This document shows positions 25,027 to 33,048 of a DNA stretch of 35,261 nucleotides, piece by piece. The position numbers and the translations under genes are program-made. The notes beneath the pieces are model-generated. The model had not been told where the DNA came from. It searched no databases and saw only the letters and a program-made list of their open reading frames with translations. Origin of the DNA: Clostridia bacterium (lineage in GTDB: Bacteria; Bacillota; Clostridia; Oscillospirales; Acutalibacteraceae). Location: positions 1-35,261 of the forward strand of contig CAAGBN010000063.1 of assembly GCA_900768075.1 (NCBI GenBank). Direction: 5' to 3'. How positions within the stretch are numbered: the stretch's first letter is position 1; every line of letters begins with the position of its first letter.

Positions 25027-25137
25027 ATTTGCCGTCAGGCAAATACATCATTTCGTCAAAGACGAAACATCATTCGCCAAAGGCGAACATCATATCTGCA
25101 TAGCAGATGCATCATTCCGTGTTGTTTAACAACACGG
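25027..25137. repeat. Array of five perfect palindromes with CATCA(T) spacers
   Basis: Hairpins: atttgcc-gtca-ggcaaat (25027-25044), tttcgtc-aaa-gacgaaa (25051-25067), ttcgcc-aaa-ggcgaa (25073-25087), atctgc-ata-gcagat (25094-25108) and ccgtgttgtt-t-aacaacacgg (25117-25137). Stem sequences all differ, but they are separated by a nearly constant acatca/catca/catcat/gcatcatt spacer. The last hairpin includes the stop codon and final codons of the J-domain gene. Confidence 0.92.
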
Positions 25138-25719
25138 TATACAGTCTCCTCCCATACATTCACAGCAGCAGTCTGCACACAACAAGCCCTGACAGATGCT
25201 ACAGCCGTCGCAGTCTGCATTAGATGAGTTGTGTCTTGAAGATGTTCTGAAGCCACCTGTACGCTGACGGCTTAAGTTTTCGAAAGCGTGTCTGTATTCT
25301 GCATTATTCGGCTCCATATTGTGAGCAGTTGCAAAATATGTGAAAGCCTGATCTGTCCAGCCTCGCTGATAGTTAATCTGACCCTTAAGATAGTACCACT
25401 GAGCATCTCGTGTATTCTGAGGCATACTCTCGAGTATCTGCTCTGCAGCATCGAGTGCACCTCTTCTCATAAGCTCTCTTACCTGAGTGTAATCGTTGAT
25501 ACTGCCACCTGATGATGAATGGTAGCTGCCTGCAGTGCCGTTCATAATAGCATCATAAGCCTCGTTGATTTCCTGCATCTTTTCGTTTGCAGTTTCAGCA
25601 AGAGGTGTACCGATATAATTATCGGGATGATATTTTTTAGCAAGCTCTCTGTATTTAGCCTTTATCTGATCTTTTGATGCGCTTCTTGATACGCCTAAAA
25701 TCTCATATGGATCTCTCAT
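25126..25719 (-). CDS. J-domain (DnaJ-like) protein with TPR-like region and cysteine-rich tail
   Basis: The 197-residue protein starts with a J domain (residues 1-65: DPYEILGVSRSASKDQIKAK and the HPD motif in KKYHPDN), which would stimulate an Hsp70/DnaK. Residues ~80-150 look like tetratricopeptide helices (AEQILESMPQN, AQWYYLKGQINYQRGW). The tail from about residue 169 is extraordinarily cysteine-rich, with repeated CxxC-like groups (CDGC, CADCCCEC, CIPCC), suggesting metal binding or a redox role. It lies 8 nt after the DUF5685 gene, so the two are co-translated partners. The last codons fall in a palindrome. Confidence 0.88.
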   Translation of the reverse strand: MRDPYEILGVSRSASKDQIKAKYRELAKKYHPDNYIGTPLAETANEKMQEINEAYDAIMNGTAGSYHSSSGGSINDYTQVRELMRRGALDAAEQILESMPQNTRDAQWYYLKGQINYQRGWTDQAFTYFATAHNMEPNNAEYRHAFENLSRQRTGGFRTSSRHNSSNADCDGCSICQGLLCADCCCECMGGDCIPCC

Positions 25720-25727
25720 AATTTATT

Positions 25728-26603
25728 TCAACCTTTCGATTTTTTATCTTTGTTTTCACCTTTGAGTATTCTGTCGATGCTTTTGTGCATACCCTCATAT
25801 ATTATATTTTCCATAATCGGGGCAAGTGTCTTATTTTCTATTTTTTCATATGCATCTATAAAAATAACACTGCTCATATTTATAGTAGCTGTGATATCAG
25901 CTTTTATTTCGTCGGTATAGCTCTCTTTTGTAAGGTTATACTTAACTGCAAAAACATTGTAGCTTGCGTCTTTCAGGTCTTTTTCTATATCGTCGAAAGC
26001 ATCCGTGAGATATACCCACTTGCCTATACCGTAGCCGAATCGGTAGATATTGCCCTCAGGGTCATTCATATTATATGCAGCTATTCTGCCAAGAGCCTCT
26101 GCGCTCTGATGAGCCGCCTCATCGGTGGATGCTGAATTTCTTTTTTCGGTTTCAGCCTGCTTCGACATACACTCTTCTATTGTCTCAGCAATCTCACCGT
26201 ACATCTTCTTTGCCTTTTTATACTTAAGCGTTGCCCAAGGCAAAAGCAGATACATAAGCAGTTTTTTCACTACACTGCCGTCGGATATATTGTCTCTTAC
26301 CTTATGGTAAAACATCATCATAGATACAGCCGAAGCATATCTCAGCTCTTCCCGGGCATTAGTGCAGTAACTGCATTTTTTTGTGGGATTGAAAGCACAT
26401 CTGCCAGCCTCAAAGCACGGCAGAGTACCCATAAATGAAAGTCTTGTCAGAACTAAAAATGTAATATCGTAGCTGAGAGTCAGTCTTGCAAAAATTCCGA
26501 AATGCTTACCCATTGCCTTGCAAAGAGAACAGTATAAGCCTCTGTAGGCTTCATACTCTTTTATTTTCATTTCGGGCTTATCGATTTTTACATAGCCAAA
26601 CAT
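25728..26603 (-). CDS. DUF5685 family protein
   Basis: The 291-residue, largely helical protein has the DUF5685 opening MFGYVKIDKPEM, YRGLYCSLCKAMGKHFG and LSYDITFLVL, a second Cys cluster (GRCAFNP, CSYC near residues 70-80) and the segment YLTDAFDDIEKDLKDASYN (around residues 201-219). Four or five cysteines in paired spacing suggest a metal site. The DDIEKD segment faintly recalls the Asp-rich motif of all-helical isoprenoid synthases, but this is speculation. It is the first gene of an operon with the Cys-rich J-domain protein. GAGAGGTC precedes the ATG. Confidence 0.8.
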   Translation of the reverse strand: MFGYVKIDKPEMKIKEYEAYRGLYCSLCKAMGKHFGIFARLTLSYDITFLVLTRLSFMGTLPCFEAGRCAFNPTKKCSYCTNAREELRYASAVSMMMFYHKVRDNISDGSVVKKLLMYLLLPWATLKYKKAKKMYGEIAETIEECMSKQAETEKRNSASTDEAAHQSAEALGRIAAYNMNDPEGNIYRFGYGIGKWVYLTDAFDDIEKDLKDASYNVFAVKYNLTKESYTDEIKADITATINMSSVIFIDAYEKIENKTLAPIMENIIYEGMHKSIDRILKGENKDKKSKG

Positions 26604-26636
26604 AACTGACCTCTCATAACTTATGTATTAACCCTT

Positions 26637-26665
26637 ATTATATACCAATTTATCAAGAATGTAAA
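26637..26665 (-). promoter_or_regulatory. Promoter of the DUF5685/J-domain operon
   Basis: On the minus strand TTTACA (26660-26665), exactly 17 nt, and a perfect TATAAT (26637-26642). Confidence 0.82.
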
Positions 26666-26702
26666 CCATATTAGACTCTTAACCTTAAAATTACATAAGT
26701 TA

Positions 26703-26731
26703 TTGATTATTTTCATTTTTTGTATTATAAT
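26703..26731 (+). promoter_or_regulatory. Promoter of the alpha/beta hydrolase gene
   Basis: TTGATT (26703-26708), 17 nt, perfect TATAAT (26726-26731), about 35 bp before the ATG. It diverges from the promoter of the DUF5685 operon. Confidence 0.85.
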
Positions 26732-26765
26732 ATAGTGGTTATTTAAAATATCGGAGGTTAAAACA

Positions 26766-27683
26766 ATGGCAATTATAAGAAAAGACGCTTATTTCCTTTC
26801 CTCAACAGGAGTAAACAAAATCCACTGCAGAATATGGCAGAATGATGAAATTGAGCCTAAGGCTGTTTTCCAGATTACTCACGGTGTATCTGAACACATT
26901 GAAAGATATGATGAATTTGCTTGCTTCCTTGCAAAAGCGGGCTATGTTGTATGCGGTCACGACCACATCGGTCACGGCAAAAGCGTTGAAAGTCTTGACG
27001 ATTTAGGCTTCACTGCTGAAGAAGACGGTGACCTTCGTATGATTGACGATATGCATATTCTTTACTCAATTATGCATAAGCGTTATCCTACTCTCCCCTA
27101 TTATCTCTTCGGTCACAGTATGGGTTCATTCTGTGCAAGAGTTTATGCAACAAGCTTCTGGAACGAGCTTTCAGGCCTCATCCTCTGCGGTACAGGTGAG
27201 CTTCCCTCTGCTGCAGTTGTATTAGAAGAGCCTATCAAGCTTCTTTGTAAAAAACTCGGTGCTCACGCTCAGGTACCTGCCTCCTTACTTGATAAAGCTC
27301 AAAAGCTCTGGATGCCCGGTGCTGAAACAAGTCTCGATTGGCTTTCACAAAGCAAAGAGAATATCGAAAACTACATAAACGATCCTCTCTGTGGACCCGG
27401 CTTCAAAATGGCACTTCTCAGAGATCTTATCTCTATTGCTAACTCAGCCTGCACAAGTGAATGGGCTTCTCTTATACCTCCCACGCTTCCCATTCTTCTC
27501 GTCTCAGGAGCAAAAGACCCCGTTGGTTTTAGCGGTAAGGGTGTTATCAATGTCTGCGACAACCTCGAAGATGCAGGACATACTCCCACTTGCTATCTCT
27601 ATCCCGGTGACAGACACGAAATTCTCAACGAGGATGACAGAGAAAAAATCTTCAACGATATTCTTAATTGGCTTGAAAAATAA
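26766..27683 (+). CDS. Alpha/beta hydrolase, monoacylglycerol lipase/lysophospholipase type
   Basis: The 305-residue cytoplasmic enzyme has the Hydrolase_4 pattern: FQITHGVSEHIERYDEFA (oxyanion HG and start of the fold), GHDHIGHGKS, the nucleophile elbow GHSMG (116-120, S118), the acid in SGAKDPVG (D251) and the catalytic His in GDRHEILNE (H284). The full triad is present. The family hydrolyses monoacylglycerols or lysophospholipids. GGAGG precedes the ATG. It is monocistronic, with its own promoter and terminator. Confidence 0.9.
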   Translation: MAIIRKDAYFLSSTGVNKIHCRIWQNDEIEPKAVFQITHGVSEHIERYDEFACFLAKAGYVVCGHDHIGHGKSVESLDDLGFTAEEDGDLRMIDDMHILYSIMHKRYPTLPYYLFGHSMGSFCARVYATSFWNELSGLILCGTGELPSAAVVLEEPIKLLCKKLGAHAQVPASLLDKAQKLWMPGAETSLDWLSQSKENIENYINDPLCGPGFKMALLRDLISIANSACTSEWASLIPPTLPILLVSGAKDPVGFSGKGVINVCDNLEDAGHTPTCYLYPGDRHEILNEDDREKIFNDILNWLEK

Positions 27684-27700
27684 TCTCATATCAAATGTAA

Positions 27701-27731
27701 AGGACAGGTTTTACGCCTGTCCTCATTTTAT
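27701..27731. terminator. Terminator between convergent hydrolase and TraX-like genes
   Basis: aggacagg (27701-27708) pairs with cctgtcct (27716-27723), followed by CATTTTAT on the plus strand. The TraX-like gene ends at 27728, so its transcript also runs into this stem. Confidence 0.8.
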
Positions 27732-28432
27732 ATATAGGGTAAAATGTTTCTGTATATAACTGCGATAATGAATATGTGTATGGGATAAAACCAATAGAAA
27801 AACCACTTGTTGATTTTTGATTTTTTACCCGACTGACCGTTATAGAGATAAATGAAAGGAATAAATCCTAAAGTACCTGCCTGCCATAAAGAAGTGTACC
27901 ACATTCCGCCATCTGCTACCGTCATACCCACAGAGCGAAGAGTCCAGAAAATACATATCATGGCATAGACAATGCAGAGCTTCTTTTTATCCTCTCTGAA
28001 AATTGCAAAAAATACAACCCATAAGGGTGCTGCAAGTCCCCAATCACAATAAGAGCAAAGCCAGAATAAGCCGATTACACCCAGTACCCTCAGCAGTCTG
28101 TTTTCAACCTTATAAAAAACCGTCAATATCATAAAGCAGAAAAACAAAGTGAATATCATATTCAGTTTTCCACCAATAAGCTTTCCCGTAACGAGATAGG
28201 AATACGGCATCTGAGATATAAAAGCGAAGCTGAGAAGTCTTAAGGCATATTTCTTTTTTGACCTCGTGTGCATAAAGCCTTCAACTAAGAAGTAACACAT
28301 AATCGGTGCTGTCAGTCTGCCGAATACTCTCATAGCTACACCCAAAGGGCTATCCATACCGATAAAGGCAACTGCTATATGGTCAGACAGCATAGCTGCA
28401 ACGGCTAAATATTTCAAAAGATTTCTGTTCAT
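27728..28432 (-). CDS. TraX-family membrane protein (acetyltransferase-like)
   Basis: The 234-residue protein has about seven hydrophobic helices and starts with LLKYLAVAAMLSDHIAVAF, the TraX-family opening with its conserved Asp-His. TraX acetylates F-pilin in conjugative plasmids. Chromosomal homologues in Firmicutes are widespread, of unknown acceptor, and need not involve conjugation; there is no pilus gene here. AGGAAG lies 8 nt ahead of the ATG, and TTGTTA-18-TATACT lies upstream. Confidence 0.85.
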   Translation of the reverse strand: MNRNLLKYLAVAAMLSDHIAVAFIGMDSPLGVAMRVFGRLTAPIMCYFLVEGFMHTRSKKKYALRLLSFAFISQMPYSYLVTGKLIGGKLNMIFTLFFCFMILTVFYKVENRLLRVLGVIGLFWLCSYCDWGLAAPLWVVFFAIFREDKKKLCIVYAMICIFWTLRSVGMTVADGGMWYTSLWQAGTLGFIPFIYLYNGQSGKKSKINKWFFYWFYPIHIFIIAVIYRNILPYI

Positions 28433-28471
28433 TTCATTGTCTTCCTAAATAAAAATTCTGTATTAACTAAC

Positions 28472-28501
28472 AGTATAACACTATTCCCATCGACATAACA
28501 A
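28472..28501 (-). promoter_or_regulatory. Promoter of the TraX-like gene
   Basis: On the minus strand TTGTTA (28496-28501), an 18-nt spacer and TATACT (28472-28477). Confidence 0.65.
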
Positions 28502-28713
28502 CTGCCTTAATAAACTTTAATTTGTTGCATTTGCCGATTTTTTCTTGTCGTTTTTGTGCAAATATCCAAAATATTAAAATTCAGTTAACATTTATACAAC
28601 AAGCTTGTGGTAATATGTCTTAAACTTGTGTTAATAGGTCAATTTTCAGGCACAATTCTTTATAGGAAAAACAAAAAAATAAAAAGCAAAAATAATACAA
28701 AAGGAGTACAACA
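28502..28713 (+). other. AT-rich upstream region of the acyl-CoA ligase gene
   Basis: No gene is seen here. It must hold the ligase promoter, but several weak pairings compete and I do not choose one. A 10-bp perfect palindrome acaagcttgt lies at 28599-28608 and could be an operator. The last ~45 nt are an A-rich leader ending in AAAAGGAG. Confidence 0.5.
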
Positions 28714-30477
28714 ATGAGCGAATCAGTTATCACCAAGAGAATTTCAGTTGAAAAGCCCTGGATGAAACATTACTCAGAAGAAGTAAGAAATCTCCCCAAC
28801 CCCAAAATGACAGCATACCGTTATATGACAGAATCAAACGCTGACAGACAGAACGAAACTGCTATCAACTATTACGGCAACAAAATCACACACGCTACAC
28901 TCAAAAAGAACATCGACGAAACAGCAAACGCTTTTGCTGCTGCAGGTGTTAAGCAGGGTGATATCGTATCATTCCTTTCAGTTGCTACACCCGAAACAAT
29001 CTATTGCGTTTATGCTCTTAACAAGCTCGGTGCAACAGCTAACACAATCGACCCCCGTATGGATACTGAAAGCATCCGTCGTGCAGTTGTAGATTCAGAA
29101 TCAAAGATTTTCGTTGTTATGAACGTTGTATATGAGCAGAAGGTTGCTCCCATCGTTGGTGACATCAAGCAGGATCTTATCATTACTGTTTCTGCTTCAC
29201 AGTCACTCCCCTTTATCAAGAGAGTTGCTATGAACCTTAAGGTTAAGGCTAATGTACCTTACAGCGATAAGATCATTACATACAATGACTTCCTTGCAAA
29301 AGGCAAAGGTACAACAGCAGTTGAAGCTCCCTATGTTGGCGATGCGATTTTCTCAATCCCCTACACAGGCGGTACAACCGGTTTTGCTAAGGGCGTAATG
29401 ATCACAAATGACGGTGCTAACTCAACAGCTCACAACTTCAGATATTCAGGTCTTTACTATGAGCAGGGTGATACATTCCTTGATATCATCCCCGTATTCA
29501 CATCATACGGTATGTGCTGCGGTATGCATATGCCCCTTTCACTCGGTCTTGTGCTTATTCCCATTCCCAAGTTTGATCTCAGCCAGTACGGCAAGCTTTA
29601 CAAGACATTCAAGCCCAACCACTCAGTAAGTACACCTGCTTTCTATGAAACACTTATGCGTAGCAAGGAACTCCAGAACATGGATCTTTCATTCCTCAAG
29701 TGTCTCGGTTCAGGCGGTGACACAATGAACAAGGGTCTTGAAAAGAAGCTTGGTGAATTCACTAAGTCACATGGTATGCGCTACCCCATTTCTCAGGGTT
29801 ACGGTCTTTCAGAGGCTTCAGCAGCTGTTTCATTCTGTGTAAACGATATCTACAAATCAGGCAGTGTTGGTATCCCCTCAATCACTATCACAGCAGGTAT
29901 CTTTGATGAAGAATCAGGCAAAGAACTCGGCTTCAACGAAATCGGTGAAGTTTGTATCGCAGGCCCCTCACTTATGAAGGGTTACTATAAACGCAAAGAA
30001 GAAACAGACAATGTTCTTCGTGTACATGAAGATGACGGTATGACATGGCTTCACACCGGTGACCTCGGTTATATCGACGAAGACGGTTTCCTCTTCATCA
30101 TCGGCAGAATCAAGAGAATGATTACACGTTTCGACGGTCATAAGGTATTCCCCGTAAATATCGAAAGCCTTGTTGCTCGTCACAAGGAAGTTAACAACTG
30201 CTCAGCAGTCGGTGTTGCTGATATGGACCGTACACAGGGTCACTACCCCGTTGTATTCGTTGAGTTCGCTGATTATGTTGATAACAAAGAAGAGTTCTGC
30301 AAGAAAATTCTCAAAGAGTGTAACGCTCTTCTTGAAGAACGCGGCAGACCCGTTGCTGTTGTTGCTATTGACAAGATTCCTCTTACAGGCTCAGGTAAAA
30401 ACGATTTCCGTACTCTTGAAAAAGAAAACGAGCACTTCGATTACAAGGCTTGGAACAAGTCAATCGGCGTTGAATAA
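28714..30477 (+). CDS. Acyl-CoA synthetase (AMP-forming, long-chain type)
   Basis: This 587-residue ANL enzyme has the phosphate loop YTGGTTGFAKG (217-227), QGYGLSEAS (361-369), HTGDLGYIDEDGF (447-459, D450), hinge GRIKRM (464-469) and catalytic lysine K562 in TGSGKND. It activates a carboxylic or fatty acid with ATP and transfers it to CoA. It is monocistronic and clearly different from the ligase at 9996. Its codon use is strongly skewed (GGT, AAC, ATC, CTT/CTC, CGT), together with a strong AAAAGGAG site and terminator, suggesting high expression. The substrate chain length cannot be told. Confidence 0.9.
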   Translation: MSESVITKRISVEKPWMKHYSEEVRNLPNPKMTAYRYMTESNADRQNETAINYYGNKITHATLKKNIDETANAFAAAGVKQGDIVSFLSVATPETIYCVYALNKLGATANTIDPRMDTESIRRAVVDSESKIFVVMNVVYEQKVAPIVGDIKQDLIITVSASQSLPFIKRVAMNLKVKANVPYSDKIITYNDFLAKGKGTTAVEAPYVGDAIFSIPYTGGTTGFAKGVMITNDGANSTAHNFRYSGLYYEQGDTFLDIIPVFTSYGMCCGMHMPLSLGLVLIPIPKFDLSQYGKLYKTFKPNHSVSTPAFYETLMRSKELQNMDLSFLKCLGSGGDTMNKGLEKKLGEFTKSHGMRYPISQGYGLSEASAAVSFCVNDIYKSGSVGIPSITITAGIFDEESGKELGFNEIGEVCIAGPSLMKGYYKRKEETDNVLRVHEDDGMTWLHTGDLGYIDEDGFLFIIGRIKRMITRFDGHKVFPVNIESLVARHKEVNNCSAVGVADMDRTQGHYPVVFVEFADYVDNKEEFCKKILKECNALLEERGRPVAVVAIDKIPLTGSGKNDFRTLEKENEHFDYKAWNKSIGVE

Positions 30478-30489
30478 TCAAAAATTTAT

Positions 30490-30520
30490 CCCTGTCTCAG
30501 ATGAGGCAGGGAATTTTTTA
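30490..30520. terminator. Terminator of the acyl-CoA ligase gene (bidirectional position)
   Basis: ccctgtctca (30490-30499) pairs with tgaggcaggg (30502-30511), one G-T pair, followed by AATTTTTTATTTA. Its T tract overlaps the end of the convergent EamA gene. Confidence 0.88.
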
Positions 30521-31405
30521 TTTATTGTTTTTTCTTAAATTCACTTCGCTTAAAAATGTTGCCGTCAGAATCATAACTGCACCTATTACGCTCAGAAGTG
30601 ACATACTTTCTTTCAGCACTAATGCCGAGAGTACCACAGCGACTATGGGGTCAATATAGCTCATAATTGCAATGGTCTGAGACTGCAGGTTTTTCATAGA
30701 TCCGAAGTATGCCGTATATGCTATGCCCGTATGCACAATGCTGACAACCAGCAGCATAATCACCGACTTTTTATCGGGAATTACCTCACCTGCATCAACA
30801 GTAGCAAGACAATAAGGCAATATCACCAAGGCCGCACCCATAAGCTGTACTATTGTCTTGTCATATGCAGGTACACTGCCGAGACTTTTATTCATCAGCA
30901 CAACGGAAGAATAAAATACTGCCGCAAGTACACCGAGAATAACACCCTTCATCTCTTCGATATTTCCTATACCGTTTTCGGCTACACCTGAGACAAAGAC
31001 CATACCAACTAACGCTACAAGGCTGCAGAAGATTTTCTTTGCAGTAAGCTTCTCTTTATATATAACCGAGCTCATAACTATAACAAATATAGGAGCCATA
31101 TAATAGCAAAGGGTTGCCGTCGCCACAGTGGTATAGCGATAAGCTTCAAAAAGAAATATCCAGTTTATGCCTATTGCTGCACCCGAAAGGCACAAAATCA
31201 AAAGCTTTTCCTTAACAGCGGAAAATGAAAACTTCTTTCTTGTTGCAAGGCAGAAAAGTATAAGAAACAAAGCACCTACAGAGCCTCTTATGAAAGCTAT
31301 GACACTCGAGGGCATATTTATATTTTTTACAAAAAGCCCGATAGTACCGAAAGCAACCATAGCTGAAGCAAGACTTATTTTAGATGAAATATTGTCTTTT
31401 TTCAT
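30518..31405 (-). CDS. EamA-family (DMT superfamily) transporter
   Basis: The 295-residue protein has about ten hydrophobic helices in two EamA repeats (first ~10-130, second ~150-290, the latter with SYIDPIVAVVLSALVLKE near residue 250). DMT/EamA carriers move small metabolites such as amino acids or sugars, usually outward. It begins 5 nt after the arabinofuranosidase stop, with no recognisable Shine-Dalgarno sequence in between (the region is A-rich), so translation is probably coupled. The pairing with GH51 suggests sugar-related transport, but this is inference. Confidence 0.88.
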   Translation of the reverse strand: MKKDNISSKISLASAMVAFGTIGLFVKNINMPSSVIAFIRGSVGALFLILFCLATRKKFSFSAVKEKLLILCLSGAAIGINWIFLFEAYRYTTVATATLCYYMAPIFVIVMSSVIYKEKLTAKKIFCSLVALVGMVFVSGVAENGIGNIEEMKGVILGVLAAVFYSSVVLMNKSLGSVPAYDKTIVQLMGAALVILPYCLATVDAGEVIPDKKSVIMLLVVSIVHTGIAYTAYFGSMKNLQSQTIAIMSYIDPIVAVVLSALVLKESMSLLSVIGAVMILTATFLSEVNLRKNNK

Positions 31406-31410
31406 ATGTA

Positions 31411-32901
31411 TTATTTTTTGAATCTGATTACATTGAATGAAAGTGCTTTAAGATTAATCTCTGTGTTTTTGCCGTCAGTTGCAGGCACGGGGTTAGAGTG
31501 CATCTTTACAACTTCCTTATCAAATGTATTTTCCTGAAGCACATTGTAGCCGTCCATTGATTCAAAGGCAACTGCCTTATAGCCCTCAAAGCCTAAAAGT
31601 GACACGTCAAGCAGTACATCCTCTTCCATTGAACGGTTGACAACAAAGAGAGCAACCTCTTCATTTTCCTCGTCATATGATGCCACAGACTCAAGATAAG
31701 GTACATCTGTGAAATCCTTACAGTCATACTTACCGCATTCGATAATGGGCTTAAGAGCGTTGCCTCTTGCATATTTTGACATAGCCTGGAAAGGATAGAA
31801 GATTGTCTGACGGAATGCACCACCACCTGTTTTAGTGAAGATAGGAGCTATAACATTGACAAGCTGTGCAAGACAGGCAATCTTTACTCTGTCAGCGTGA
31901 CGAAGAAGAGTGATAAGCATACAAGCAGCTACAAGTGCATCCTCGAAGTTATAGATATCCTCGAGCTGATTGGGTGCTACAGACCATCTTTCAACGTGCT
32001 CGCCGTTTGAATGGTACCATACATTCCACTCGTCAAATGAAAGGTTAATCTGCTTCTTTGTACGCTTCTTAGCCTTTACATAGTCACAGATGCAGATAAC
32101 GCTATAGATGAAATCATCAAGGTCAAGGTTTTTAGCAAGGAATGATGCTGTGTCCTGTCTGTGGTTATCGTAATACTGATGAAGTGAAACATAGTCAACG
32201 TTGTCATATGCGATTTCGAGTGTCTTCTGCTCCCAGTCGCCAAAGGTGTGCATATATCTGCTTGAGCTTCCGCAAAGCACTGTTTCGATTGAGCCGTCAA
32301 CCCATTTCATCATCTTAGCTGCCTCATTGGCTGTTCTGCCGTATTCCTCGGCTGTTTTAGCGCACATCTGCCAGGGACCGTCCATTTCGTTTCCGAGACA
32401 CCAGAGCTTTACATCCCAAGGCTCCTTAAAGCCGTGAGCGATACGCATATCTGAATATTTTGAATTGCTCTTATGGTTGCAGTATTCTACTAAAGCTCTC
32501 GCTTCATCGGGACCCCTTGTACCGAGGTTAACTGCCATCATAGGAGCAGTCTTAGCCTTTTTGCACCACTGCATAAATTCGTTTGTACCGAACTTGTTAG
32601 GCTCTGTAACGCCCCAGGCAAGCTCAAGTCTCGCAGGTCTGAGCTCGAGAGGACCTACACCGTCTTCCCAGTTATAGCCTGAAACAAAGTTACCGCCGGG
32701 ATAGCGTACGATAGGCACATCAAGCTCGTTTATCATTTTTATAACGTCCATACGAAGACCGTTTTCGTCAGCCATTGGATGACCCGGCTCATAGATACCG
32801 CCATAGACAGCTCTGCCGAGATGCTCAATAAATGAGCCGAAAACTCTTCTGTCGATTTCACCGATTTTAAGTTCACCTGCAAGGGTAATTTTAGCTTTCA
32901 T
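31411..32901 (-). CDS. abfA: Alpha-L-arabinofuranosidase, GH51
   Basis: The 496-residue enzyme shows the GH51 signature: FGSFIEHLGRAVYGGIYEPG (21-40), RYPGGNFVSGYNWEDGVGP (66-84), acid/base Glu172 in CLGNEMDGPW and nucleophile Glu291 in LSFDEWNVWYH, then a C-terminal beta domain. It removes arabinose from arabinoxylan or arabinan oligosaccharides. There is no signal peptide, so it is intracellular and works after import. The length is typical (~500). AAGGAG precedes the ATG. Together with the GH43-like enzyme in this window it points to plant hemicellulose use. Confidence 0.95.
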   Translation of the reverse strand: MKAKITLAGELKIGEIDRRVFGSFIEHLGRAVYGGIYEPGHPMADENGLRMDVIKMINELDVPIVRYPGGNFVSGYNWEDGVGPLELRPARLELAWGVTEPNKFGTNEFMQWCKKAKTAPMMAVNLGTRGPDEARALVEYCNHKSNSKYSDMRIAHGFKEPWDVKLWCLGNEMDGPWQMCAKTAEEYGRTANEAAKMMKWVDGSIETVLCGSSSRYMHTFGDWEQKTLEIAYDNVDYVSLHQYYDNHRQDTASFLAKNLDLDDFIYSVICICDYVKAKKRTKKQINLSFDEWNVWYHSNGEHVERWSVAPNQLEDIYNFEDALVAACMLITLLRHADRVKIACLAQLVNVIAPIFTKTGGGAFRQTIFYPFQAMSKYARGNALKPIIECGKYDCKDFTDVPYLESVASYDEENEEVALFVVNRSMEEDVLLDVSLLGFEGYKAVAFESMDGYNVLQENTFDKEVVKMHSNPVPATDGKNTEINLKALSFNVIRFKK

Positions 32902-32933
32902 AGTTTTTCTCCTTAAGCTTAAAGTTTAAGTTT

Positions 32934-32962
32934 AGTGTATCATAAAGGCATAGGCTTGTAAA
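32934..32962 (-). promoter_or_regulatory. Promoter of the arabinofuranosidase/EamA operon
   Basis: On the minus strand TTTACA (32957-32962), 17 nt, TACACT (32934-32939). The leader contains a palindrome ttaagcttaa just before the ribosome site. Confidence 0.65.
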
Positions 32963-32990
32963 TAGAAAAGCTAAAACTTTCCACTATATA

Positions 32991-33019
32991 TTGTAATAGC
33001 AACCCAACTTTGATATAAT
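32991..33019 (+). promoter_or_regulatory. Promoter of the rsmE-rsmF operon
   Basis: TTGTAA (32991-32996), 17 nt, perfect TATAAT (33014-33019), about 30 bp before the start codon. Confidence 0.82.
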
Positions 33020-33048
33020 AGCCTCAGTATAAAGGACGGTGCATAACT

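Noticed and set aside
25027..25137. Possible CRISPR array or attenuator
   Set aside because: The constant part is only 5-7 nt and the variable parts are palindromes. No leader peptide or run of T follows the individual stems.
27728..28432. Sign of a conjugative element from the TraX-like gene
   Set aside because: No other transfer, relaxase or integrase gene is present, and chromosomal TraX homologues are common in Firmicutes.
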